A stretch of DNA of 13,868 nucleotides from Candidatus Mnemosynella bozhongmuii. GTDB lineage: Archaea > Halobacteriota > Archaeoglobi > Mnemosynellales > Mnemosynellaceae. The notes below the pieces were generated by a model. That model was given only the letters and a program-made list of their open reading frames with translations, did no database searches and was not told the origin of the DNA. Location of the stretch: positions 1 to 13,868 of the forward strand of contig JACIWD010000126.1 in assembly GCA_014361165.1 (NCBI GenBank), read 5' to 3'. Shown piece by piece: positions 1 to 5,754 of the stretch; the stretch's first letter is position 1; each line of letters starts with the position of its first letter. Made by a program: the position numbers and the translations under genes.

Positions 1-276
1 TGAGCTTAACTTCAGCGTTAGTTTTCGCTGAAATTAAACTTTCAATCCCATTTTGGTCTGATTTCAACAGAGAGCTACAATGCCACTTTTCGGCGTTTCT
101 CCTCTCTTTCAATCCCATTTTGGTCTGATTTCAACTTGATTGATGAGATACAAGAGCTCACTCCTCAACTACTTTCAATCCCATTTTGGTCTGATTTCAA
201 CCCTGAAGAATTTCCGACTTTAAAATATAAAAAATTAAGGGAGTCACTTTCAATCCCATTTTGGTCTGATTTCAAC
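1..276 (-). CRISPR. CRISPR array, leader-proximal end (4 repeats, cut by window edge)
   Basis: Four identical 30-bp repeats lie at 39-68, 106-135, 172-201 and 247-276. Each starts CTTTCAATCC and ends TGATTTCAAC on the + strand. The spacers are 69-105 (37 bp), 136-171 (36 bp) and 202-246 (45 bp). Bases 1-38 look like another spacer, so the array probably continues to the left of the window. Read on the minus strand the repeat ends in ATTGAAAG, the usual archaeal 5' handle of mature crRNA. I infer that the array is transcribed leftward and that the leader is at 277 onward. From memory the repeat matches the Archaeoglobus fulgidus type. No cas gene is present here, so the subtype cannot be assigned; such repeats are often used by type I-A, I-B and III systems. 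The repeat has little internal complementarity, so Cas6 would have to recognise a largely unstructured RNA. Confidence 0.97.
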
Positions 277-327
277 CAGCAGTAATAATTCTTCTTTTCC
301 GCTTAAAATCTTTTCTCCTGAGTTCTG

Positions 328-367
328 TGAGATGCCCTCTTCAGCGAATCCCTGATGATGCATCTCA
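328..367. repeat. Inverted repeat in CRISPR leader (8-bp arms)
   Basis: TGAGATGC at 328-335 is the exact reverse complement of GCATCTCA at 360-367, with a 24-nt spacer. The right arm directly abuts the candidate leader TATA box at 368-376, and the expected transcription start falls between the arms. This could be an operator or an integration-host-type recognition element, but no protein is identified. Confidence 0.5.
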
Positions 368-376
368 TTTATAAAG
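368..376 (-). promoter_or_regulatory. Candidate TATA box for pre-crRNA transcription
   Basis: On the minus strand this reads CTTTATAAA. An archaeal start site about 25 nt downstream would fall near 343-346, roughly 70 nt before the first repeat, a plausible leader promoter geometry. The box is nearly symmetric and could also work rightward. The BRE-like purine tract expected just upstream is weak, so this is a moderate inference. Confidence 0.35.
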
Positions 377-434
377 ATGTGAAGTTCGAGGGAAGAGTTT
401 CTTTTCTCTTTCATTTCTTTTATTCTGAAGAAAA

Positions 435-457
435 TCAGGAAAAAGACATTTTCCTGA
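435..457. repeat. Perfect hairpin, 9-bp arms and 5-nt loop
   Basis: TCAGGAAAA at 435-443 pairs perfectly with TTTTCCTGA at 449-457 around the loop AGACA. On the minus strand the stem is followed by TTTTCTTC, so it may help to end leftward transcripts from the operon that stops at 650 before they enter the CRISPR leader. Archaeal termination mostly depends on T-runs, so the terminator reading is tentative. Confidence 0.5.
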
Positions 458-489
458 GGGAAGAGAAGTCAAAGAGATTTCCACTCCTC

Positions 490-518
490 TTAACTCAATC
501 ATAACACCGTTGAGTTAA
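490..518. repeat. Perfect inverted repeat, 9-bp arms (operator-like)
   Basis: TTAACTCAA at 490-498 and TTGAGTTAA at 510-518 are exact reverse complements with an 11-nt spacer. The centre-to-centre distance is 20 bp, about two helical turns, as expected for a site bound by a dimeric regulator. The right arm overlaps a TATA-like stretch (TTAAAAAGATATT) that sits about 26 nt before the ATG at 543. Confidence 0.5.
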
Positions 519-542
519 AAAGATATTTTGAGTGAGGAAGTC

Positions 543-635
543 ATGAAATCCTCATACGCGATTTTCTCTGAGAGCGAATTTTCGGATTTTGGAGATTTTG
601 AATGGAGAGAAATGGAAAAGAAGCGATATGGCTAG
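543..635 (+). CDS. Doubtful 30-residue acidic small ORF
   Basis: I do not recognise this ORF. It reads as a 30-residue, Phe-, Ser- and Glu-rich peptide beginning MKSSYAIF and ending KKRYG. Support comes only from its upstream region: GAGTGAGG lies about 4 nt before the ATG, and a TATA-like box overlapping the inverted repeat 490-518 lies about 26 nt before it. It converges on the leftward operon, ending 14 bp from that operon's last stop codon. It could equally be chance in an AT-rich leader flank, because so short an ORF carries little statistical weight. Confidence 0.2.
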   Translation: MKSSYAIFSESEFSDFGDFEWREMEKKRYG

Positions 636-649
636 GGATTGGAAGACAA

Positions 650-1099
650 TTAAAAGAGAGATATGACCCCCATTGAGGCTGATAAAACAATGAGCCCCGC
701 GATCAGAATTCCTGCGAGGATTGATACGAGGGAGGTTCTCAAGGGAAGATTGAGGAGAGTTGCCACAAGAGAGCCTGTCCAGGCTCCGGTTACTGGAAGA
801 GGTATTGCAACAAAAAGAGTTAGCCCGAGTGGACCGTATTTTCTGACCAGCTCACTTCTTCTCTCCCCGAGAGTATAAATTCTCTCAACAACTGAGGAGA
901 GAGCTCCGAAACGCTCTAAAAAATTCAGAATTTTTCTGAGAAGGAGCAGAATAAAGGGAACCGGTATGAAATTGCCGACAACACTCAGGATATAGGCTTT
1001 CAGCGGACTCAGGCCAAGAAGAATTCCCAGAGGTATCGCGCCTCTGAGCTCAAGCACCGGGAGCATTGCTGTCATCAGAACTTTCAGTTCTTCCATCAT
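650..1099 (-). CDS. Small multidrug export family membrane protein (COG2426/Sm_multidrug_ex)
   Basis: This is a membrane protein of about 149 residues with four or so hydrophobic segments. It carries the family hallmarks PVLELRGAIPLGI near the N-terminus and a Pro/Gly-rich PLPVTGAWTGSL in the second half. The family (PF06695) is called small multidrug export protein, but a transport substrate has not been firmly shown, so the function is only nominal. The preferred start is ATG 1099, with AGGTG seven nt upstream. TTG 1105 and ATG 1096 are alternatives two codons longer and one codon shorter. Either way the gene begins about 50 bp inside the 3' end of panE, so it is the last member of the leftward operon and is probably translated by coupling. 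The stop at 650 is followed by the CRISPR leader flank. Confidence 0.8.
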   Translation of the reverse strand: MMEELKVLMTAMLPVLELRGAIPLGILLGLSPLKAYILSVVGNFIPVPFILLLLRKILNFLERFGALSSVVERIYTLGERRSELVRKYGPLGLTLFVAIPLPVTGAWTGSLVATLLNLPLRTSLVSILAGILIAGLIVLSASMGVISLF

Positions 1100-1976
1100 T
1101 CTCAAGCACCTTCACGAGTCTGTAAAGCGATTCGTTTATCGGAGCCGGAATTTTAAGAGCTCTGGCCCTTCGAACCACTTCTCCATTTATTGCATCTATC
1201 TCGGTTCTTCTTCCCGCCATCACATCCTGGAGCATTGAGGAGAGGTTCTCCGAAGTCTTTCTGGCAACCTCAAAGGTCTTGTTCACAGGATCCTCATCAA
1301 ATCTTATCCCGTAACTCTCAGCAATCCTTTTTGCCTCCTCACAGACCTCTTTCATAATCTTTCTCAGTGTCGGAATTTCCAGAAGAGCCCCATTCCTGAC
1401 TCCTGCAATTGCAGTCAGCGGATTTATTCCACAGTTAACTATGGCTTTTTTCCATATCTCCATTTTCACATCCCTCGAAATTCTGACATTCAGATTTGCC
1501 TTCCTGAAAACCTCTGAAATTCTTCTGATTCTTCCGGTCAGCTCTCCGTTCATCTCACCAATTACTATTTCTCCCTCTCCCGTGTATTTCACATGACCCG
1601 GTTCAACCCTGAGAGCACCGTAAGATGTGACTCCGCCTATGACTCTCTCCTCTCCGAGCTCCTCCATCAGAATCTCCTCGTTACCTATCCCGTTCTGGAG
1701 TGAGAGGACAGGAAATTCAAAACCCTTCATCTGCCTTGCAGCCTCTCTGGTATCATACGACTTCACCGTGAGAATCGAGAGATCACACTCAACCGGGTGA
1801 AGCGAGGTTGGAATTCTCAGCAGAGCCTCCATCCTTCCGGAGATTCTGAGACCGTTTTTCTCTATCTCTGTTATGTGCGGAGGCCTTCCTATCAGTATGA
1901 CCTCCACTCCGGAGAGATGGAGAAGAGCGCCTATCAAGCTTCCAAGTGCTCCTGCACCCATTATGGAAATCCTCAT
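1050..1976 (-). CDS. panE: 2-dehydropantoate 2-reductase (ketopantoate reductase)
   Basis: Reduces 2-dehydropantoate to pantoate with NAD(P)H, a cytosolic step toward coenzyme A. The 308 residues match the family length of about 300. An N-terminal Rossmann fold has GAGALGSLIG at residues 7-16. The helical C-terminal domain carries WKKAIVNCGINPLTA (175-189), with the conserved lysine at 176 or 177 and the asparagines 181 and 185, and the later acidic motif RRTEIDAINGEV (256-267) containing the substrate-binding glutamate. The ATG start overlaps the stop of the upstream ligase gene by 4 bp. The C-terminal tail after residue 290 is polar and overlaps the next gene. ApbA/PanE paralogues with other ketoacid substrates exist, but the motifs and the archaeal setting favour PanE. 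Confidence 0.9.
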   Translation of the reverse strand: MRISIMGAGALGSLIGALLHLSGVEVILIGRPPHITEIEKNGLRISGRMEALLRIPTSLHPVECDLSILTVKSYDTREAARQMKGFEFPVLSLQNGIGNEEILMEELGEERVIGGVTSYGALRVEPGHVKYTGEGEIVIGEMNGELTGRIRRISEVFRKANLNVRISRDVKMEIWKKAIVNCGINPLTAIAGVRNGALLEIPTLRKIMKEVCEEAKRIAESYGIRFDEDPVNKTFEVARKTSENLSSMLQDVMAGRRTEIDAINGEVVRRARALKIPAPINESLYRLVKVLENDGRTESSDDSNAPGA

Positions 1977-2815
1977 CTTCTCATCTCCTCTTTTAAGAAT
2001 TTTGCAATTTTCTCGAAGATCTCCGGGTAAATTTCAGAAATCTTCAATCCGGGAGCGGGATTGACTTCGAGAATGTAATCCTCCTCTCCGCTCAGAATAT
2101 CAAATCCCGCATACTTGACTCCGAGAACTTTTGATGCTCTGTAAATGAGCTCCTTCTGCTCCTCACTCATCTCAAATCTCTCCGGATGAGCTCCCTGAGC
2201 CAGATTTTTCTTCCATCCACCTTCCTTAACCCTTTCCTCAACCGCAACTATTTCATCTCCAACAAAAAAAGCTCTCAGATCTCTCGCATCCCTCACATAT
2301 TCCTGGAGCACCACAATCTTCTCTGAAACAGGAGGAATCTCATGAATCGCAGAGATATAATCGAGAACTCCTCTCAAATCATCTTCCTCTCTCACAAGAA
2401 TTGAGGCTTTTCCGCAGCTTCCGGAATTTGGTTTGACGATGAGAGGAAAATCAACTCTTCTGAGAATCTCCTCTATCTTCTCCTCGGTATACGGATAGGA
2501 GAGAATGAATGTCTCGGGCACCGGAATTCCGTTCTTCCTCATGAGAAAACTCACGAGAGCCTTGCTTTTGCATCTCATGAAGGTGGAGACATCGTTTATT
2601 AGAGTGGTCATGGTTTCTGCTATGCTTCCCAGCGTAATCTGCTGCCTCGAATTTATGTAGTTCATGGCAATTCCGTAATTCTTCAACTCGCTGAAATCAT
2701 CAAAAAATCTGCTCATCTCAATTATTTCGGCATTTAAAAATTTGCTCAGACCATCTCGAAGCTTTATCGTGGTTATTCCCGCTTTCGATGTAAGGATTCC
2801 AACCCTGGAGCTCAT
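1973..2815 (-). CDS. RimK-like ATP-grasp ligase (possible cofactor alpha-glutamate ligase)
   Basis: The ATP-grasp fold spans the 280 residues. KPNSGSCGKAS (128-138) is the nucleotide loop, QEYV (171-174) the adenine-side strand, DLRAFFVGDEIVA (179-191) carries the substrate arginine, and ILEVNPAPGL (248-257) holds the Mg-binding Glu250 and Asn252. The layout is that of the RimK family, which ligates glutamate to an acceptor carboxyl. Archaeal relatives include MptN (tetrahydromethanopterin) and CofF (F420), both relevant in an Archaeoglobales-type metabolism, but I cannot tell these from LysX- or RimK-like enzymes by eye. Both ends overlap neighbours by 4 bp (ATGA), so it is tightly coupled to mobA upstream and panE downstream, which fits a cofactor-synthesis role. 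Confidence 0.82.
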   Translation of the reverse strand: MSSRVGILTSKAGITTIKLRDGLSKFLNAEIIEMSRFFDDFSELKNYGIAMNYINSRQQITLGSIAETMTTLINDVSTFMRCKSKALVSFLMRKNGIPVPETFILSYPYTEEKIEEILRRVDFPLIVKPNSGSCGKASILVREEDDLRGVLDYISAIHEIPPVSEKIVVLQEYVRDARDLRAFFVGDEIVAVEERVKEGGWKKNLAQGAHPERFEMSEEQKELIYRASKVLGVKYAGFDILSGEEDYILEVNPAPGLKISEIYPEIFEKIAKFLKEEMRR

Positions 2816-3411
2816 TCACTTCTCTTTTCTTCTCCTCTTTTAATAAAATTTATCAGCTTTTCCAGATCCTCCTCGGTGTTCAGGTTGAAGAAACTCTCCT
2901 CTGGAAGACTCTCTGCCGGAACTCTCAGAACTCTGCGAAGCCTTGAAATTGCGGATGATATTCTTCTCTCTCCCTCACGGAGAGCCTCTTCACAGGCTTT
3001 CATCATTGATTCTCTTCTGTAAACTGCATGAAGAGGTTCAATATATCCGGAACTCCATTCTGGAAGAACAGCATCTTGAGAGGTGGAGAGAGAGAAAAGG
3101 AGCTCCACCGCATCCCTCCTTATCATCGGCATATCGCATGCTGTTATGAAGACAAATTCAGAGCTCATGCTCTTCAATCCTTCAAGAATTCCTCCAAGAG
3201 GACCGAATTCGCCGGAGTCATAGGAAACAGGAATTTCGAGTCTCTCAGGAATCCTCTGCCCAAATCTGAGAGCTATTCTGAGCTCATCGAGAAATGAGAG
3301 TCTCTCAACAACTCTTTCGATAAGACTCTTTCCGAAAATCTCGATGTAGCATTTCTCTCCTCTGAATCTCCTCGATTTTCCTCCTGCTAAGATGAGCCCT
3401 CCTCTCATCAT
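2812..3411 (-). CDS. mobA: Molybdenum cofactor guanylyltransferase
   Basis: Transfers GMP from GTP to molybdopterin to give the bis-MGD-type cofactor of molybdenum or tungsten oxidoreductases. The 199 residues follow the family plan. The nucleotide-binding signature LAGGKSRRFRGEK is at 8-20, GPLGGI at 70-75, the Mg-binding ACDMP with Asp93 at 91-95, PLHAVYRR at 126-133 (family PLxGxY) and NLNTEEDL at 176-183. Two candidate starts, ATG 3411 and ATG 3408, are adjacent. The first overlaps the DUF116 stop by 4 bp and is preferred for matching the other operon junctions. MobA and the cytidylyl- or other sugar nucleotidyltransferases share the fold, but the N- and C-terminal motifs support MobA. 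Confidence 0.9.
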   Translation of the reverse strand: MMRGGLILAGGKSRRFRGEKCYIEIFGKSLIERVVERLSFLDELRIALRFGQRIPERLEIPVSYDSGEFGPLGGILEGLKSMSSEFVFITACDMPMIRRDAVELLFSLSTSQDAVLPEWSSGYIEPLHAVYRRESMMKACEEALREGERRISSAISRLRRVLRVPAESLPEESFFNLNTEEDLEKLINFIKRGEEKRSE

Positions 3412-3971
3412 TTCATCCTCATGATGTTCTTCACGTATTCCTCATCAACATCTGTATTTATGCAACCGCTTTTCTTGAGCAGGACACCCTGAGCGGGAAC
3501 TCCGAATTTTGTGACGATTCCGAGAGCCTGTTTCAGCTCCTCATAACATGCAATTCCCACGGCTGCTTTTATGCCATCCTCTTTGATGAGCTTCGTCACC
3601 ATGCTTCCACCGGGAACAATGTAATATCTGCATCCTGTCTCCTCGCAGAATTCCACAAGCTTCCTCACCTTGCACTCTTCGGTGCATTTTCTGCATATCA
3701 GACCTCTCTCGGTGTACTCGCCTCTGCATTTCTCGACTCTTCTAAGACCGTGAGGTATGAAGAGAACTCTCGAAGGGATATCAACAGCTCTGAAACTCTC
3801 CTCCCCGAGAATGTTGTAAATTTCAATTTCGAGCTCATCAAGTTTCTCCTTCTCCAGTTTCATAAAAGAGGCAAGTTCTTTAAAAATTTCAGAGGGTGTG
3901 AATGCTATTGTTGTTCCATAAAGCCTGAGAATGTTCTCCTTTATCAGTTTTCTGAAGCTGAAGCCGCGCAT
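3408..3971 (-). CDS. DUF116 family cysteine-rich protein
   Basis: The 187 residues match the DUF116 family (PF01976), which has no firmly established biochemical role that I know of. FIPHGLR at 71-77 is the family signature. It is followed by eight cysteines, at 82, 93, 96, 100, 109, 114, 142 and 170. The CxxCxxxC spacing at 93-100 suggests a bound metal or Fe-S cluster. Motifs VPGGS (119-123), GIACYEEL and KKSGC (167-170) are also family-like. It is the first gene of a leftward operon leading into mobA, the RimK-like ligase and panE, so a role in cofactor or metal-centre assembly is a reasonable guess only. No ribosome binding site precedes ATG 3971. A T/A-rich box centred near 3997 is about 26 nt upstream, consistent with a leaderless message. 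Confidence 0.82.
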   Translation of the reverse strand: MRGFSFRKLIKENILRLYGTTIAFTPSEIFKELASFMKLEKEKLDELEIEIYNILGEESFRAVDIPSRVLFIPHGLRRVEKCRGEYTERGLICRKCTEECKVRKLVEFCEETGCRYYIVPGGSMVTKLIKEDGIKAAVGIACYEELKQALGIVTKFGVPAQGVLLKKSGCINTDVDEEYVKNIMRMK

Positions 3972-3992
3972 GGTCTCAGCTTCTCTCAGGAA

Positions 3993-4003
3993 AAATTAAA
4001 AAG
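3993..4003. promoter_or_regulatory. Shared AT box of the divergent DUF116 and larB promoters
   Basis: AAATTAAAAAG is the only AT-rich block in the 53-bp gap between two divergent start codons (3971 and 4025). Its centre is about 26-27 nt from each, the expected TATA-to-start distance for leaderless archaeal transcripts in both directions. Neither gene has a ribosome binding site. Confidence 0.5.
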
Positions 4004-4024
4004 ATTACCATCAAGCAATTCTGC

Positions 4025-4807
4025 ATGAGACTCAGGGAGATTCTTGAGAAGGTGAGGAGCGGGGAGATGAGCATAGAGGAGGCTGAGGAGGAGATAAGAT
4101 TTTTTCGAGCCTCTGAAGTGGAGGGAATTGCAAGGATTGATTTGGGAAGGGAACTGAGAAAGGGTGTTCCGGAGGTCATTTTTGGAGAGGTTAAAAGAGA
4201 TGAGGAGATTTTGAAGATTGCCAGAAAGATGCTTGAAGAGTCCGGAAGGTGCATAATAACGAGACTGACTGAGGAGAGAGCGGGAAAAATTACTGAGGCT
4301 CTTCCAGAGGACATCATTCATGAGTTCGATTCCGGAGTGCTGGTGCTGAAGAAGAGGGGATTTGAGCTCAGGAAGAGCGGAGGAAAAGTTGCAATTTTAA
4401 CCGCGGGAACATCGGACATTCCTGTTGCAAAGGAAGCGGAGGTGATTGCGAGAGAAATGGGCTGTGATGTGATGTCTTTTCACGATGTTGGAGTTGCGGG
4501 AATCCACAGGCTCTTTCCGGCTCTCAGAGAAATACTTGAGAAGGATTGTGACGTCATTATAGTTGTTGCCGGTATGGATGGAGCTCTTCCCTCGGTTGTT
4601 TCCGGGATAGTTGATATTCCGGTAATTGGAGTTCCAACCTCAACGGGCTATGGAGCAGGAGGAAAGGGAGTTGCCGCACTTTATTCGATGCTCCAGAGCT
4701 GCTCCCCTGGACTTGGAGTCGTGAACATAGACAACGGTTTCGGTGCAGGAGTTCTCGCAGCGATAATAGCGAACAGGGTTGCAAGATTCAGAGCAAGAAA
4801 TGGATAA
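4025..4807 (+). CDS. larB: Nickel-pincer cofactor biosynthesis protein LarB
   Basis: LarB carboxylates and hydrolyses nicotinic acid adenine dinucleotide to pyridinium-3,5-dicarboxylate mononucleotide, the first step to the nickel-pincer nucleotide used by LarA-type racemases and epimerases. The 260 residues match the family. The N-terminal motif ARIDLGRELRKGVPEVIFGE is at 36-55. The PurE-like domain has TAGTSDIPVAKEA (126-138), HDVGVAGIHRL (153-163), VVAGMDGALPSVV (180-192) and GVPTSTGYG (202-210). Cys226 in QSCSPGL corresponds to the family's nucleophilic cysteine. LarC and LarE are not in this window. ATG 4025 has no ribosome binding site but an AT box about 27 nt upstream, so a leaderless start is likely. 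sppA follows after 18 bp, suggesting co-transcription. Confidence 0.93.
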   Translation: MRLREILEKVRSGEMSIEEAEEEIRFFRASEVEGIARIDLGRELRKGVPEVIFGEVKRDEEILKIARKMLEESGRCIITRLTEERAGKITEALPEDIIHEFDSGVLVLKKRGFELRKSGGKVAILTAGTSDIPVAKEAEVIAREMGCDVMSFHDVGVAGIHRLFPALREILEKDCDVIIVVAGMDGALPSVVSGIVDIPVIGVPTSTGYGAGGKGVAALYSMLQSCSPGLGVVNIDNGFGAGVLAAIIANRVARFRARNG

Positions 4808-4825
4808 ATAGAAAGAGAGGGATAG

Positions 4826-5719
4826 TTGAGGACGATGGAAGAAAATCAAAGACAGCTGAGAATTTACAGGATTTTGATTGTTCTTCTAACCATCACAATC
4901 ATAGTCCAGTCCATTGCAATAGCGTACATTTTTCTATCCTCTCATGAAATCTCGCCTCCGGTGCCTCAGAGACCTCAGATAGCCGTTGTTTACATTCAGG
5001 GAGTCCTGACAACAGGAGTCGCGAATGGATATGCAAGCTCCGATGTTATAGTGAGACAGCTTGAGGAGCTGAGAGATGATGAAAATGTGAAGGCTGTGAT
5101 TTTAAGAATAAACAGTCCCGGAGGTTCTCCGGCTGCTGCACAGGAGATTGTTGAGGCTGTGGAGAGGCTGAAAGAGAAGAAGCCTGTTGTGGCCTCTCTC
5201 GGAGATATCGCAACTTCCGGAGCATATTACATAGCGGCTCCATGCAATCTGATAGTTGCATCTCCAGACACAATGACAGGAAGCATAGGAGCAATCTGGG
5301 TTTTTGAGGACCGTTCGAAGTATTATGAGGATGAAGGAATCGAATTCACTGTCATCAAATCGGGAGAAATGAAAGATATGGGTGCAGACTGGAGAGCTCT
5401 GACAGAGGAGGAGAGAAATTACGCTCAGAGGATAGTTGATGATGTTTTCAACCGGTTTCTTTCAACGGTTTCAAGCTACAGGAATGTGAGTGAAGAGAAG
5501 CTGATGGAGATTTCAGATGGAAGGGTTGTAACCGGAGAGATGGCAAAGGAGATCGGGCTTGTTGATGATTTTGGAAATCTCGAAAAATGCATAGAAATTG
5601 TTTCGGACATGCTCAAACTTGAAAATCCTGAAGTTAAATATTACAATGAGCCGAAGGTTGAGAGAGGCGAGCCTCTCTCCTACTGGAAGGAGAGTCCTTA
5701 CGGGGTAATTATGGTTTAA
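4826..5719 (+). CDS. sppA: Signal peptide peptidase SppA (S49 family)
   Basis: A membrane-anchored serine protease that clears cleaved signal peptides or misfolded membrane fragments. The 297 residues are typical of the short bacterial/archaeal form. A single N-terminal membrane anchor spans about residues 13-36 and the protease domain faces outward. Motifs are RINSPGG (94-100), ATSGAYYIA (129-137) with the nucleophile Ser131, and KSGEMKDMG (178-186), where Lys183 is 52 residues after the serine as in the Bacillus Ser/Lys dyad. The start is uncertain between TTG 4826, with GAGAGGG four nt upstream, and ATG 4835. I keep the TTG for its ribosome binding site. It is likely co-transcribed with larB, but no functional link is known to me. 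Confidence 0.92.
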   Translation: MRTMEENQRQLRIYRILIVLLTITIIVQSIAIAYIFLSSHEISPPVPQRPQIAVVYIQGVLTTGVANGYASSDVIVRQLEELRDDENVKAVILRINSPGGSPAAAQEIVEAVERLKEKKPVVASLGDIATSGAYYIAAPCNLIVASPDTMTGSIGAIWVFEDRSKYYEDEGIEFTVIKSGEMKDMGADWRALTEEERNYAQRIVDDVFNRFLSTVSSYRNVSEEKLMEISDGRVVTGEMAKEIGLVDDFGNLEKCIEIVSDMLKLENPEVKYYNEPKVERGEPLSYWKESPYGVIMV

Positions 5720-5737
5720 AAGTTTTAAAAAACAAAA

Positions 5738-5754
5738 GGGGGTGGGGGAGGTGA
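5738..5754 (+). promoter_or_regulatory. G-rich ribosome binding region before the small CxxC gene
   Basis: GGGGGTGGGGGAGGTGA contains two overlapping matches to the anti-Shine-Dalgarno sequence. The first (GGGGGTG, 5738-5744) lies six nt before GTG 5751 and supports that start. The second (GGAGGTGA) contains the GTG itself. Such G-runs could also fold into a quadruplex-like structure in the transcript. Confidence 0.4.

Larger units (their letters stand above)
277..649 (-). promoter_or_regulatory. CRISPR leader and gene-free flank (373 bp)
   Basis: This stretch separates the last repeat from the stop codon of the leftward operon and holds no convincing gene. The part next to the array (about 277-400) should be the CRISPR leader, because the ATTGAAAG end of the repeats points away from it. 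It contains three perfect inverted repeats (328-335/360-367, 435-443/449-457, 490-498/510-518) and a direct repeat GAGGGAAGAG at 388-397 and 456-465. It also has AT-rich TATA-like boxes at 368-376 and around 514-521. A 30-codon ORF at 543-635 is the only candidate coding sequence. The exact leader boundary cannot be fixed without related genomes. Confidence 0.6.

Noticed and set aside
277..649. tRNA, rRNA or transposon remnant in the gene-free flank
   Set aside because: I found no cloverleaf, conserved rRNA segment, transposase fragment or terminal inverted repeats with target duplications; the palindromes are too short and differ from each other.
663..878. Rightward 71-residue open frame
   Set aside because: It is antisense to the hydrophobic, family-matching small multidrug export gene and has no start signals or motif.
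3976..4317. Leftward 113-residue and 111-residue open frames opposite larB
   Set aside because: They lie antisense to well-supported LarB motifs and have Ser/Leu/Ile-rich, low-complexity composition without any family motif. They are shadows of larB.
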